In this document: piece by piece, positions 9,753 through 19,018 of the stretch
Layout of the letters: the number at the start of each line of letters is the position of its first letter
Numbering within the stretch: position 1 is the first letter of the stretch
DNA from: Pseudomonas sp. MM223
GTDB taxonomy: Bacteria > Pseudomonadota > Gammaproteobacteria > Pseudomonadales > Pseudomonadaceae
Direction of reading: 5' to 3'
DNA length: 64,000 nucleotides
NCBI GenBank assembly: GCA_947090765.1
Contig: OX352322.1
Location: forward strand, 1,135,501 to 1,199,500
Position numbers and translations under genes: made by a program
Notes under the pieces: generated by a model
Seen by the model: only the letters and a program-made list of their open reading frames with translations
What the model was told of the DNA's origin: nothing
Database searches by the model: none

Positions 9753-9846
9753 GGCCCTATCGCCGGCAAGCCAGATCCCACAGGTACTGCGCAGTTCCCA
9801 AGGCCTGTGCAGTACCTGTGGGAGCTGGCTTGCCGGCGATAGGGCC
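9753..9846. repeat. REP pair (type B) after cyoE
   Basis: Facing arms with core CGCCGGCAAGCCAG (left) and CTGGCTTGCCGGCG (right), extended by CCCACAGGTACTG and its complement to over 40 bases per arm. The same unit recurs at 13003, 19416 (left arm reduced) and 25053. Confidence 0.85.
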
Positions 9847-9902
9847 AGCCCTGAAAACATAAAAATCAGATTTTCAAAAAATACATCTGAAAAAATATAA
9901 CA

Positions 9903-9948
9903 AAACAGGAAATTGTCCTTTACAGGTATCCTGTTTCGGCACTATCTT
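9903..9948 (+). promoter_or_regulatory. Candidate alaC promoter with overlapping palindrome
   Basis: The AT-rich stretch 9850-9930 precedes TTTACA (9919-9924) and TATCTT (9943-9948), spaced by 18 bases. Arms AACAGGA and TCCTGTT (about 9904-9910 and 9929-9935) flank and overlap the -35 region and could bind a repressor. Together with the terminator and REP pair this accounts for the 328 bases between cyoE and alaC. Confidence 0.4.
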
Positions 9949-10018
9949 CTGATTCAGGCCGCCACATCGGCCAACGTCGCTCGGACGGTTCCGGGCGCTT
10001 ACGTACTCAGAGGAAGCC

Positions 10019-11225
10019 ATGGCCAACCCAGGTTCGCCGCGCCGCTTTGCGCGCATCGATCGTCTCCCCCTTACGTCTTCAACATCACTGCCGAGCTCAA
10101 GATGGCGGCCCGCCGCCGTGGCGAGGACATCATCGACCTGAGCATGGGTAACCCCGACGGCGCCACCCCGCCGCACATCGTCGAGAAGCTGGTGCAGGTT
10201 GCCCAGCGTGAAGACACCCACGGCTATTCCACCTCTCGCGGCATCCCGCGCCTGCGCCGGGCCATTTCCAACTGGTACAAGGAACGCTACGAGGTCGACA
10301 TCGACCCGGAAAGCGAAGCCATCGTCACCATCGGCTCGAAAGAAGGCCTGGCCCACCTGATGCTGGCCACTCTCGACCAGGGCGACACGGTGCTGGTGCC
10401 CAACCCCAGCTACCCGATCCATATCTACGGTGCGGTCATTGCCGGTGCCCAGGTACGTTCGGTACCGCTGGTGCCGGGTGTGGACTTCTTCAACGAACTT
10501 GAGCGGGCCATCCGCGAGTCGATCCCCAAGCCGAAGATGATGATCCTCGGCTTCCCCTCCAACCCCACCGCCCAGTGCGTGGGCTGGACTTCTTCGAGCG
10601 CGTGGTGGCCCTGGCCAAGCAGTACGACGTGCTGGTGGTGCATGACCTGGCCTACGCCGACATCGTCTACGACGGCTGGAAGGCCCCGTCGATCATGCAG
10701 GTGCCTGGCGCCAAGGACATTGCGGTGGAGTTCTTCACCCTGTCCAAGAGCTACAACATGGCGGGCTGGCGCATCGGTTTCATGGTTGGCAACCCCGAGC
10801 TGGTCAGCGCCCTTGCGCGGATCAAGAGCTACCACGACTACGGCACCTTCACCCCACTGCAGGTGGCAGCGATTGCTGCGTTGGAAGGTGACCAGCAATG
10901 CGTCCGTGACATTGCCGAACAGTATCGCCAGCGCCGCAACCTGCTGGTGAAGGGGCTGCACGAACTGGGCTGGATGGTCGAGAACCCCAAGGCGTCGATG
11001 TACGTGTGGGCGAAGATCCCTGAGCAATATGCACACATGGGTTCGCTGGAGTTTGCCAAGAAGCTGCTGGCCGAGGCCAAGGTGTGCGTTTCGCCGGGGA
11101 TCGGCTTTGGTGAGTATGGCGATGACCACGTGCGCTTTGCCCTGATCGAGAACCAGGACCGCATTCGCCAGGCTATCCGCGGCATCCGGCAGATGTTCCG
11201 GGCCGATGGGCTGAGCAACAAGTAA
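10019..11225 (+). pseudogene. alaC: Alanine-forming aminotransferase AlaC, frameshifted twice as sequenced
   Basis: PLP-dependent class I aminotransferase that makes alanine from pyruvate and glutamate. ATG 10019 follows AGAGGAAG. The frame MANPGSPRRFARIDRL is lost at a C5 run (10066-10070), where a sixth C restores PPYVFNITAELK. It is lost again after TAQCV at 10582-10583, where one inserted base (GTG GAG CTG) restores the [13 protein letters not shown] segment. With both repairs the product is 402 residues, containing the catalytic lysine in [10 protein letters not shown]. Both breaks are single-base deletions and downstream protein quality is undecayed, so the gene is probably intact in the organism. 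It is monocistronic, with a hairpin after the stop. Confidence 0.85.
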
Positions 11226-11231
11226 GCAGTA

Positions 11232-11257
11232 GGGGGCCGCTTTGCGGTCCCCATTGT
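11232..11257 (+). terminator. Weak terminator hairpin after alaC
   Basis: GGGGGCCGC-TTT-GCGGTCCCC forms a nine-pair stem with one G-T pair. The T tract is poor (ATTGTTT). Confidence 0.5.
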
Positions 11258-11340
11258 TTCAGGTGAGGGTTTTTCCGCCTGCATTGCACCGATCTGCCCC
11301 CCTATCTTCAGCACTCATTTCTCGTCTCAGAGGATCACAA

Positions 11341-12468
11341 ATGAGTGTATTCACCGCCTATTTCTGCGGTACCGGCTCGCACCGCTTTGATGATGCCAAC
11401 CCCAACTTCTGGAATGGCGAATTGGTATCTACCCTGGCCAGTAACGACCAAGGCCGCGAGTTCGCCCACTGGATCGCTGTCGACGGCCCCGGCAGTGGCA
11501 ACCTTCAGGACGATAACCTGTTCGTCGAACCTGGCGGCTACTTCAACTGGACCGGCACGCTGTTCGGGCGCGGCTGGGAAGAAAACGTCAACCATGTGTT
11601 GCAGGTGATCAAAGGCGAAAGCAGCTGGCAGCGCACCAAGCTGAGCGAAGAAGAGTACGAGCGGCTGAAGGCCGCTGGCGTACCTGTCCCGAATGTTTCC
11701 TCTACCGCCTCGTGGTTCTGGCGCACCTACGACTACGGTGACCGCCACCCAACCCCGCAGGAGCTGCAAGAGCGCATCATCAGCATGTTCCGCAAACCGC
11801 GCATGCCCACGCAGGTGAACCTGGTGGGCTGGAGCCGGGGTGGCATCAGTTGCCACATGCTGGCCAACGCCATGGCGCAAGACCCGGTATTGCGAAACGT
11901 ACCGGTGAATATTTTTGCGATTGACCCGGTGCCAGGTGTTGGCAATTTGCAGGCCGAACGCATCACGTTGGGGGCAAATGTGCGTGAATATGTCGGCTTC
12001 TATTCGCGGGATGAGCGTTCCAAAGGCTTTGCCTGCGTGGTTCCGGCCGTTGCCAGTGACACGCGAATTTGCATTTACCCGATGCCGGGGCGTCATGCCA
12101 CGCTGGTGGGTAATGCGTCGGTCGATGGTGCGAGCGATGGCAAGGCGCTCAAGGAACCCGGGCTGATCGTTCGCCATTTCGCCGAAGTCTGCCTGACCCG
12201 CTGGGGTGTTCAGTTGGACAAGCGACTGGCCTTGAATGACAGCCAGTTAATGGACTATCACCAGGCCATGGCCGCCGCCGAAACGCAGTACCAAGCCATG
12301 CGCAGCAACTCCTACACAGTGCTGACCGAGGGCGAGAAGGATGACCGGTTGGTGCATTGTGGCGAAGCCCGCACACTCTTCAGCAAAGTGTGCGGTGATG
12401 ACTATGACCCGACCGAAGGCCTGGCGCTGCAGCGTTGGGATGCCAGCACCTACAAGGCGTTGCGGTGA
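11341..12468 (+). CDS. Putative alpha/beta-hydrolase, lipase-like (DUF2235/Tle1-like features)
   Basis: I do not recognise an exact family. The 375-residue protein starts with an FCGTGSHR segment followed by Asp/Asn-rich sequence, and has a nucleophile elbow GWSRGG with S165. This order (GTG-N start, then G-x-S-R-G) resembles the DUF2235/Tle1 phospholipase fold found in some type VI secretion effectors. There is no signal peptide and no membrane helix. ATG 11341 follows GAGG; the frame remains open upstream to 11242 but without a ribosome site. No VgrG, PAAR or immunity gene adjoins it, so an effector role is only a possibility; an intracellular esterase is equally likely. Confidence 0.5.
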   Translation: MSVFTAYFCGTGSHRFDDANPNFWNGELVSTLASNDQGREFAHWIAVDGPGSGNLQDDNLFVEPGGYFNWTGTLFGRGWEENVNHVLQVIKGESSWQRTKLSEEEYERLKAAGVPVPNVSSTASWFWRTYDYGDRHPTPQELQERIISMFRKPRMPTQVNLVGWSRGGISCHMLANAMAQDPVLRNVPVNIFAIDPVPGVGNLQAERITLGANVREYVGFYSRDERSKGFACVVPAVASDTRICIYPMPGRHATLVGNASVDGASDGKALKEPGLIVRHFAEVCLTRWGVQLDKRLALNDSQLMDYHQAMAAAETQYQAMRSNSYTVLTEGEKDDRLVHCGEARTLFSKVCGDDYDPTEGLALQRWDASTYKALR

Positions 12469-12596
12469 ATGAAGCGGGCGGCCGGATCAGTGGCAAATTT
12501 ATTTGCATGCGCCCTCTATCCAGCCGCCCCGGGTTCGATTAAAAATGGCGCCGCGGGCCAGCCCCGATAACAACAACCTTTCCCCTCCGTGGCATC

Positions 12597-12980
12597 ATGT
12601 CTGAATATAACCCTTGCCTTGACTGCGGCGCCTGCTGCGGGTACTTCCGTGTGTCCTTCTTCTGGGGCGAATGCCAGTCTGCCGGGGGCGTTGTGCCGGA
12701 TGACCTGGTGGTGCAAATCAACCCCACCCGCGTTGCGATGATCGGCACCGATGCCAAGCCATGCCGCTGTGTCAGCCTTGAGGGCGAGATCGGTAAAGAG
12801 GTGGCTTGTACCATTTATGCCAACCGTTCCAGCCCTTGCCGCGAGTTCGATGCATCGTGGGAGGGTGGAGTGCACAACCCCAGCTGCGACGATGCGCGTG
12901 CCGCGTATGGGCTGCCGCCGCTGACCCCGCCAGGGGCCAATGAGCCGCATTGGCCGGATGATGGGGCTGAGGTGGCCTGA
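12597..12980 (+). CDS. YkgJ-type cysteine-cluster protein
   Basis: The 127-residue protein has CLDCGACCG near the N-terminus, CRCVSLEG in the middle and further cysteines in [15 protein letters not shown] and SCDDAR. This arrangement defines the YkgJ/UPF0153 zinc- or iron-cluster family, whose function is unknown. ATG 12597. It is about 130 bases after the hydrolase, same strand, and is followed by a type B REP pair, so it probably ends its own unit. Confidence 0.8.
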   Translation: MSEYNPCLDCGACCGYFRVSFFWGECQSAGGVVPDDLVVQINPTRVAMIGTDAKPCRCVSLEGEIGKEVACTIYANRSSPCREFDASWEGGVHNPSCDDARAAYGLPPLTPPGANEPHWPDDGAEVA

Positions 12981-13002
12981 GCCATTTTCGCTAGCCTGTA
13001 CT

Positions 13003-13082
13003 GGCCCTGTCGCCGGCAAGCCAGCTCCCAAGGCTCATATCCTGTGAGGACTTTGTGGGGCTGGCTTGCCGGCGATAGGGCC
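13003..13082. repeat. REP pair (type B)
   Basis: Arms GGCCCTGTCGCCGGCAAGCC (from 13003) and GGCTTGCCGGCGATAGGGCC (to 13082) face each other around about 40 bases. Same family as 9753. Confidence 0.85.
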
Positions 13083-13128
13083 ATCAGCTGTAAGAAGTTG
13101 AACCGCCAAGTCCCAGGCCAACCAGGTC

Positions 13129-13275
13129 ATGGACAACCTCTCCGGCACCATTCTCCAATACCTGGACGCCGAAGCCCCAGCCCTGCGTTCCAGTCTTCTG
13201 GAAGACATGTCGGCGCAAACCGCCCAGCTTCACGCCCTGCTAGCCCACATGAAAGCGCAGAAGGCACAGGCATGA
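13129..13275 (+). CDS. Small hypothetical protein, 48 residues
   Basis: A short frame starting MDNLSGTILQYLDAEAPALR and ending HMKAQKAQA. It looks helical and amphipathic (regular Leu/Ala spacing), with no signal peptide or motif I recognise. ATG 13129 has only a weak ribosome site. Its stop overlaps the start of the next small gene in ATGA (13272-13275), which argues for a genuine co-translated pair. This spacing could suggest an antitoxin-toxin-like or adaptor pair, but nothing in the residues proves it. Confidence 0.5.
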   Translation: MDNLSGTILQYLDAEAPALRSSLLEDMSAQTAQLHALLAHMKAQKAQA

Positions 13276-13495
13276 GCGGACCCCTCAAATCCCGCACCAC
13301 CGCAGGCGTGGAAAAATTCCTTGATCTGTACCGGGTAGAACCGGGCTGTCTGTGCTGATCGGCTGCATCAAGCACCTGAACGAAGAGGCCGAAATGGAAG
13401 GCGACAAGATTGCCGGCAGCGCGGCGCGCATTCTCAGTGCCATGGCCAAGGCGCTGATCAATGACATGGAAATGGGCATGAATCGCGGCGCCTGA
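13272..13495 (+). pseudogene. Small hypothetical protein, 74 residues if one deletion is repaired
   Basis: Starts MSGPLKSRTTAGVEKFLDLY and then stops early as written (VEPGCLC). Adding one G to the G3 run at 13343-13345 continues the frame as GLSVLIGCIKHLNEEAEMEG and on to MNRGA, stop 13493-13495. The restored product is helical and acidic in its C-terminal half. I cannot assign a family. It is coupled to the 48-residue frame before it by the ATGA overlap and is followed immediately by a REP pair. Confidence 0.5.
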
Positions 13496-13502
13496 ACGAT
13501 TT

Positions 13503-13608
13503 TTGGGGCCGCTTTGCGGCCCTTTCGCGGCACAAGGCCGCTCCTACAGGGGATCGCGTACCTCTGTAGGAGCGGCCTTGTGCCGCGATGGGCTGCAAAG
13601 CAGCCCCG
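13503..13608. repeat. REP pair (type A)
   Basis: Left arm with CGCGGCACAAGGCCGCTCCT and right arm AGGAGCGGCCTTGTGCCGCG, each flanked by its own small GC hairpin (GGCCGC-TTT-GCGGCC and GGGCTGC-AAA-GCAGCCC). It may also end transcription of the small gene pair. Confidence 0.85.
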
Positions 13609-13673
13609 GGATGCCCGAACCCTGCGCTTGACGTTAAACTGTCATCTCCCCAGCAATGGACAGGAGATCCGGC

Positions 13674-14237
13674 GTGACCCCAACCCGCAGTTTCCCCAGT
13701 GACCTCTGCCTCGACAGCCCGCGTCTGCACCTGCGCCCCATGCGCCATGCCGATGCCGCGCAATGGCTGGCGATCATGGCCGACCCCGAGGTCATGCGTT
13801 ATTGGCACCATGCCCCCTGGCAAGACCTGGCCGAAGCGGAAAGCGCCCTGGCCGCCGACCGCGAAGCCTATGCCAATGGCGACCAGCTCAAGCTTGGCAT
13901 GTACCGCCGTGACAACGGCGAGCTCATCGGCATGGTCCAGTTATTCAACATCGACGATGTTTCCCGCCGCGGCGAGATCGGCTACTGCCTGGCCAGCGCC
14001 GTGCAGGGCAGGGGCTACATGGACGAAGCGCTCACCTGCTTCATCGACTACCTCGCCCATACCCTGCACATGCGCCGCCTCGAAGGCGAAATCGACCCAC
14101 GCAACCAGGGCTCGGCACGCACGCTCGAGCGCCAGGGCTTCGTGCTGGAGGGCACCCTGCGGGCGCGCTGGTGCGTAGCCGGCGAGCTGTCTGACTCGGG
14201 TATCTACGGGTTGTTGCTTGAACCACCTGTTGCATAG
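13674..14237 (+). CDS. GNAT acetyltransferase, RimJ/RimL type
   Basis: The 187-residue protein begins at GTG 13674 with AGGAG seven bases upstream; the in-frame ATG at 13656 lies before that ribosome site and is unlikely. The fold is GNAT: an N-terminal LRLHLRPMRHADA strand, GMVQLFNID, GEIGYCLASAVQGRGYMDEAL for acetyl-CoA binding, and IDPRNQGSARTLERQGF. Closest in pattern to RimJ/RimL N-acetyltransferases; the substrate cannot be inferred. It stops about 55 bases before the ECF sigma gene and is probably separate from it. Confidence 0.85.
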   Translation: MTPTRSFPSDLCLDSPRLHLRPMRHADAAQWLAIMADPEVMRYWHHAPWQDLAEAESALAADREAYANGDQLKLGMYRRDNGELIGMVQLFNIDDVSRRGEIGYCLASAVQGRGYMDEALTCFIDYLAHTLHMRRLEGEIDPRNQGSARTLERQGFVLEGTLRARWCVAGELSDSGIYGLLLEPPVA

Positions 14238-14245
14238 TCTTACGG

Positions 14246-14275
14246 CGAATAGCTACTATTCGGGAGCAATTCTCA
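14246..14275 (+). promoter_or_regulatory. Palindrome and Fur-like element upstream of ECF sigma gene 1
   Basis: CGAATAG-CTA-CTATTCG (14246-14262) is a perfect seven-base inverted repeat. GCAATTCTCA follows and is part-way to a Fur box. ECF sigma genes of the FecI group are usually Fur-repressed, so this is the likely operator, but the match to the 19-base Fur consensus is poor. Confidence 0.35.
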
Positions 14276-14293
14276 CTTGTGTCCCGGTGCCCC

Positions 14294-14821
14294 ATGCCCG
14301 TAGCCGACTCACCGAGCCCGTACCCGCTTGAACAGCTGTACAGCGAGCACCACGGCTGGCTGTTCAGCTGGCTACGTCGCAAGCTGCGCTGCTCGCACAG
14401 CGCAGCCGACCTTGCCCAGGACACCTTCGTGCGCATCCTGGCCTCGCGTGATGCCCTGCTGGGCATGCGCGAGCCACGCGCCTACCTCAGCACCACGGCG
14501 CGCCGCCTGCTGATCGACCGGGTACGCCGGCAACAGATCGAAGAGGCCTACCTCAGTGAACTGGCCCAGGCTGCCGAAGCACTGGAAGGTCACCAGTCCC
14601 CCGAAAGCATCCTCATCACCCTGGAAGCGCTGGAGCAGATCGCCTTCCTGCTTGAAGGCTTGCACGTAAATGCACGCGAAGCATTTGTGGGCTACTACCT
14701 GGACGACCTGACCCAACCGCAGATTGCCGAGCGCCTGCAGATTTCCCCACGCATGGTGCGCAAGTACCTGGCCCAGGCCCTGATTCATTGCCATCGCACG
14801 CTGGATATCGCCGAGCCGTGA
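14294..14821 (+). CDS. FecI-type ECF sigma factor 1
   Basis: An extracytoplasmic-function sigma factor that directs transcription of its linked TonB receptor once an iron carrier binds outside the cell. Region 2 is seen in HHGWLFSWLRRKL and ADLAQDTFVRIL, region 4 in QPQIAERLQISPRMVRKYLAQAL. I chose ATG 14294 (175 residues, MPVADSPSPY); GTG 14279 is an alternative with a distant GGGAG. The stop overlaps the FecR gene in GTGA. This is the first gene of a sigma/anti-sigma/receptor cassette ending at 18392. Confidence 0.9.
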   Translation: MPVADSPSPYPLEQLYSEHHGWLFSWLRRKLRCSHSAADLAQDTFVRILASRDALLGMREPRAYLSTTARRLLIDRVRRQQIEEAYLSELAQAAEALEGHQSPESILITLEALEQIAFLLEGLHVNAREAFVGYYLDDLTQPQIAERLQISPRMVRKYLAQALIHCHRTLDIAEP

Positions 14822-15789
14822 GCCCGACCCAGATCGAAAAGGAAGCTGCCGAGTGGGCCCTGTGCCTGGGCGAAGGTGAACTGGATGCTGACGATGCGCG
14901 TGAGTTCGAGGCCTGGTTGCAGGCCGACCCTCGCCATGGTGCAACCTTGCGCCGGATGCAGGGCGTGATCAGCCAGGTGCATGCGCTGCGCCAGCAACGT
15001 GGACCGGTAGGTGCAGGGTTGCGCGCCGGCCTACCGCCCTTGGCGCCACGTTCTGGGGCGCGGCGCACCCTGCTCAGCCTGGTGCTGGTGGCTTCTTTGC
15101 TGGGCGCCATGCCGTTTGCCGGGGTATCGCCGCGGGACTGGCTGGCCGACCTGCACACGGCGCCGGCCGAGTGGCATAGCGAGACCCTGGCAGATGGTTC
15201 GTACCTGACCTTGGCGGGCAATTCCGCCGTAGATGTGCAGTTCAGTGCGGGTGAGCGACGCATCCGCCTGCTGCATGGCCAGGTGCTGGTGGATGTCAGC
15301 CACGACCCGACGCGGCCATTCGTGGTGCAGACCGACGAAGGCAGCTTCAAGGCCTTGGGCACTCGCTTCGTGGTCAGCCAGGGGCGTGAGCGCAGCGAGC
15401 TGACCATGCTCGAATCCCGTGTCGAGGCGCGCACTGCCGTGTCTGGCGATCAGCTGGTCGCCGGCCGTGGTGAACGTGCCTGGGTGGCCCGTGACGGCCT
15501 TGGCCCGCTGCCGGCCATCGACCCGGCTCGCGTGGACCAAGCCTGGCAACATCACCAGTTAGTGGCTGAAGGGGTGCCGCTCGACCAGGTACTGGATGCC
15601 TTGTCGCAGCAACGGCGCGGCGTGCTGCGCTTCGACCGCCAGGCAATGCAGGCCATCAAGGTGTCGGCAGTACTGCCGCTGGATGACAGCGAGCGTGCCC
15701 TGCGCTTGCTGGCCGAAGCGCTACCGATTCGTGTTGGTGGTTTTGGCCGCTGGTGGACCACGGTCGAGCCAGCCCCGCGAGAAAATTGA
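14818..15789 (+). CDS. FecR-type transmembrane anti-sigma factor/sigma regulator 1
   Basis: Relays the signal from the receptor to the sigma factor. The N-terminal DUF4880 segment (EAAEWALCLGEGELDADD) is cytoplasmic, a membrane helix lies near residues 80-100, and the periplasmic FecR domain includes LADGSYLTLAGNSAVDV and ALGTRFVV. A C-terminal STN-like segment (GVPLDQVLDALSQQRRG) contacts the receptor. GTG 14818 overlaps the sigma stop; 323 residues is typical. Confidence 0.9.
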   Translation: MSPTQIEKEAAEWALCLGEGELDADDAREFEAWLQADPRHGATLRRMQGVISQVHALRQQRGPVGAGLRAGLPPLAPRSGARRTLLSLVLVASLLGAMPFAGVSPRDWLADLHTAPAEWHSETLADGSYLTLAGNSAVDVQFSAGERRIRLLHGQVLVDVSHDPTRPFVVQTDEGSFKALGTRFVVSQGRERSELTMLESRVEARTAVSGDQLVAGRGERAWVARDGLGPLPAIDPARVDQAWQHHQLVAEGVPLDQVLDALSQQRRGVLRFDRQAMQAIKVSAVLPLDDSERALRLLAEALPIRVGGFGRWWTTVEPAPREN

Positions 15790-15865
15790 TACAGGTGGTT
15801 CCGCTTCTGCGCACTGGCCCGTCAAACAAGAGGCCAACCGATAAAGAACAAGGAGCCGATCCACC

Positions 15866-18392
15866 ATGCGCCGATTCCCAGGCCACCCCGTCCTCAGCCC
15901 GCTAGCCCTGGCCTTGCGCCTGTCCTGCGCCGGGCTGGCCCTTTCCGTTGCGGCCCTGCCGGCCGTGGCCGAGGAGGCCGCCCGCCGTAGCTTCGATGTG
16001 CCCGCCGGCAACCTGGCCGGGGCGCTTGGCAGCTATGCCCAACAAGCCGCGGTGTCACTGGCCTTCACCCCCGAAACGCTGGCCGGGCTGCAAAGCAGCG
16101 GCCTGCATGGCTTGTATTCGGTGGACAGTGGCTTTGCCGTGCTGTTGGCCGGCAGTGGCTACCGGGTGGAGCGCAGCGAAAACGGCTACCGGTTGGTGGC
16201 CGAGCCGCAGGCCGCAGCGAGCGGTGACGCGATGGAGTTGGGCGTGACCACCGTGGCCGGGCAGGGCATGGGCGAGAGTACAGAGAACACCGGTTCCTAC
16301 GCCCCGGGGTTGATCAGTGTCGGCTCCAAAAGCCCGGCCAGCCTGCGCCAGACGCCGCAATCGGTGTCGACGGTGACCCGCCAGCTGATCGAAGACCAGC
16401 AACTCACCGACATCAATCAGGCGATGAAAGTAACGCCGGGTATCGTCACCCAGAGCACCACCTTCCGTACTCAGGACTTCCTCTCGCGCGGCTTCAGCAT
16501 CCAGAACCTGCAGATCGACGGTGCCGCACCGCAAGCGTTGGGTACCGCGATGGGCTCGTTTTATTCCTCGAACATTTTCGAGCTGGCCGAGTTCGACCAC
16601 ATCGAGGTGCTGCGCGGTGCCGCTGCGCTGTATGGCGGCTCGGGTGACCCTGGCGGCATCATCAACATGGTGCGCAAGCGGCCGACTGCCTACAACCAGC
16701 TCAAGCTGACCCTGTCGGCCGGCAGCTGGGACAACTACCGCCAGGAATTCGACCTGTCCGGCCCGCTGGGCTGGGATGGTCGCTTGCGCGGACGCCTGGT
16801 GATGTCCAACACCGATCGCCAGTATTTCACCGACAACCGCTCTACCGAGCGGCCGCTGGTTTACGGTGTACTTGAAGCGGACGTAACCGACGACACCATG
16901 CTCACCTTCGGTGCCCGCTACAACAAGTCCCACGAGAACGGCACCAACAGCGCGGTGCCCCGCTACAGCAATGGTGCCGACCTGAACTTGCCGCGGCATA
17001 CCGGCCTGACCAAGAACTGGGCCTACCTCGATGCCACCGCGCGCGAGTACTTCGCCAAGGTTGACCACCGCTTCAACGACGACTGGAAGCTCAACCTCAG
17101 CTACACCAATACCTGGGACCTCGGGTTGTTCAAATCAGCAACCACCCTTAACGCGGTAGACCCGGTGACCAATACCGGGGCGACCTGGTACGGCACGTCG
17201 ACCCGCCAGGAGAACGAGCAGCACTTGTACGACGGTAACGTCTCTGGCCACTTCCAGGCCTTTGGCCTGGACCATGAAGTGGTGTTCGGTGCCGATTACC
17301 AGAAGATCGACAGCCGCTGGCTGGGTACCGCGCCTTATGCTGCATCGGGTTCGCCGGCCAATGTGTTCGACCCCGACGAGCTCGGCCTTCGACGACCCTG
17401 GCAACGGGCGTGACTACAAGCGCGACTACAGCCCCAACTCGCAGCGCCAGTATGGCCTGTACGGCAGCCTGCGCTTGCAACTGGCCGAGCCACTGCACCT
17501 GATTGTCGGGGCGCGTGCCCAGCGCTTCCACTTCTGGCAAACCTACACCAACAACCTGGTTTCGCCGGCGAGCATCTCCAGCCCCGAGCAACGCATCGGC
17601 ACCAAGGTCACACCATTTGGTGGCCTGGTTTACGACCTGGACGATCAATGGTCGGCCTATGCCAGCTACTCGGAAATCTACAAGCCGCAGTCCAGCAGGA
17701 TCAGCGGCCCGGCAGAAACCGGTTCGCCGCTTGAGCCCATGACCGGCAAGACCTACGAAACCGGCCTCAAGGGTGAACTGTTCAATGGTGCACTCAATGC
17801 CAGCGTGGCGCTGTACTACACCACTCGCGAAAACGAAGCGGTGCAAGACCCGAGCTTCCCATCGACCAGCGCCGGCTTCTCCGGCAGTTGCTGCTACGTG
17901 TCCAACGGCAAAGTGGTGAGCAAGGGCGTCGACATGGAGCTGTCCGGCGAGCTGTTGCCGGACTGGATGCTGGTGGGCGGCTACACCTTCAACCTCAACC
18001 GCAACCGCAGCGCCGACACCCCGCTGAGCACGGTAATGCCCAAGCACCTGTTCAAGCTTTACACCACCTACCGCCTGCCGGGCATGTTCAGCGACTTCAA
18101 GGTCGGTGGCGGCGTGCAAGTGCAAAGCGCCACCTACACCTCCGGTACGGTGAACCGCTATGACAGCAATGGCGCACTGGCGGAGCGTAATGTGCCCTTC
18201 GATTTCGACCAGAGCGGTTATGCCATCTGGAACGCTTTGGTCGACTACCGCGTCGATGACCACTGGAACGTCACGCTCAACGGCAACAACCTGTTCGACA
18301 AGAAGTACTACGCCACCGTGGGTACCTCGACCTATGGCAACTTCTACGGCGAGCCACGCAACTTCATGGTGACCCTGCGTGGCACCTATTGA
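15866..18392 (+). pseudogene. TonB-dependent siderophore transducer-receptor 1, frameshifted as sequenced
   Basis: Outer-membrane receptor with a signal peptide (cleaved near AVAEE), an STN signalling domain (about residues 40-95, RSFDVPAGNLAGAL), a plug (LRQTPQSVSTVTRQ) and a 22-strand barrel ending in an aromatic residue (VTLRGTY). ATG 15866 has AAGGAG upstream. Frame is lost at a GG doublet (17384-17385): removing one G joins ANVFDPDEL to AFDDPGNGRDYKR and yields 841 residues. The STN domain plus the upstream sigma/FecR pair identify it as a self-regulating transducer. The ligand is unknown, probably a ferric siderophore. Confidence 0.85.
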
Positions 18393-18450
18393 AGGTTTGG
18401 AAGCGGGGCAGGGGGTGGGTTAAGGTCGTAGGCTGTCCCGTTTCCTTCAG

Positions 18451-18999
18451 GTGTGCCCCTTGCCCGTTTTCTACCTGAGCATCAGCCTGCTGCTGTATGT
18501 GCTCGCCCTGTTCTTCGATGGCGCGCTGATGAGCGGCGGGCGCCACATGCCGGCCCTGCAGATGTTGCTGTACGGGCCCTGGGGCATGCCCTTCGGTTTG
18601 TACCAATGGTTTGCCAACCCGCTGCTGGCCCTGGCCATCCTTGCCCATCGGCGGTTCCGCCGCGTGGCGTTGCTGGTCGGGTTGGCGGCGGCGTACCTGG
18701 CGGCCAGCAGTTTCGGCATCACCCGCCTGCCAGACAACCAGAGTTATGAGTTTCACGATCTGACTGGCTTCGGTGCTGGCTTTTATCTGTGGCTTGCAGC
18801 CATTGTGGTGTTCTGCCTGGGCCAGGCCTGGCATTGCTGGAAGGCACGTAGCGCCGACGACATGCCGGGCTGGAACTGGCTTGATGTGGCCTTGATAGCG
18901 GCGCTGGGCGTGGCGCTCTATTCGGCGACGCAGATGCCATCGTTGCGTTTTCACCCAGGCAAAGTGCTGATGCCGCCAGAACAGCCGCAGTCGTTTTGA
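18451..18999 (+). CDS. Uncharacterised inner-membrane protein
   Basis: The 182-residue protein has four or five hydrophobic helices (about residues 5-23, 38-55, 66-86, 108-126 and 141-159) and short charged loops, ending in a Pro-rich tail. I do not recognise a family. The start is uncertain: GTG 18451 opens the frame, but TTG 18460 is better placed behind AGGTG. It lies about 60 bases after the receptor and 19 bases before the LprI-like gene, so it may belong with either. Confidence 0.55.
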   Translation: MCPLPVFYLSISLLLYVLALFFDGALMSGGRHMPALQMLLYGPWGMPFGLYQWFANPLLALAILAHRRFRRVALLVGLAAAYLAASSFGITRLPDNQSYEFHDLTGFGAGFYLWLAAIVVFCLGQAWHCWKARSADDMPGWNWLDVALIAALGVALYSATQMPSLRFHPGKVLMPPEQPQSF

Positions 19000-19018
19000 T
19001 ACCCCAAGGAGGGTTTGC

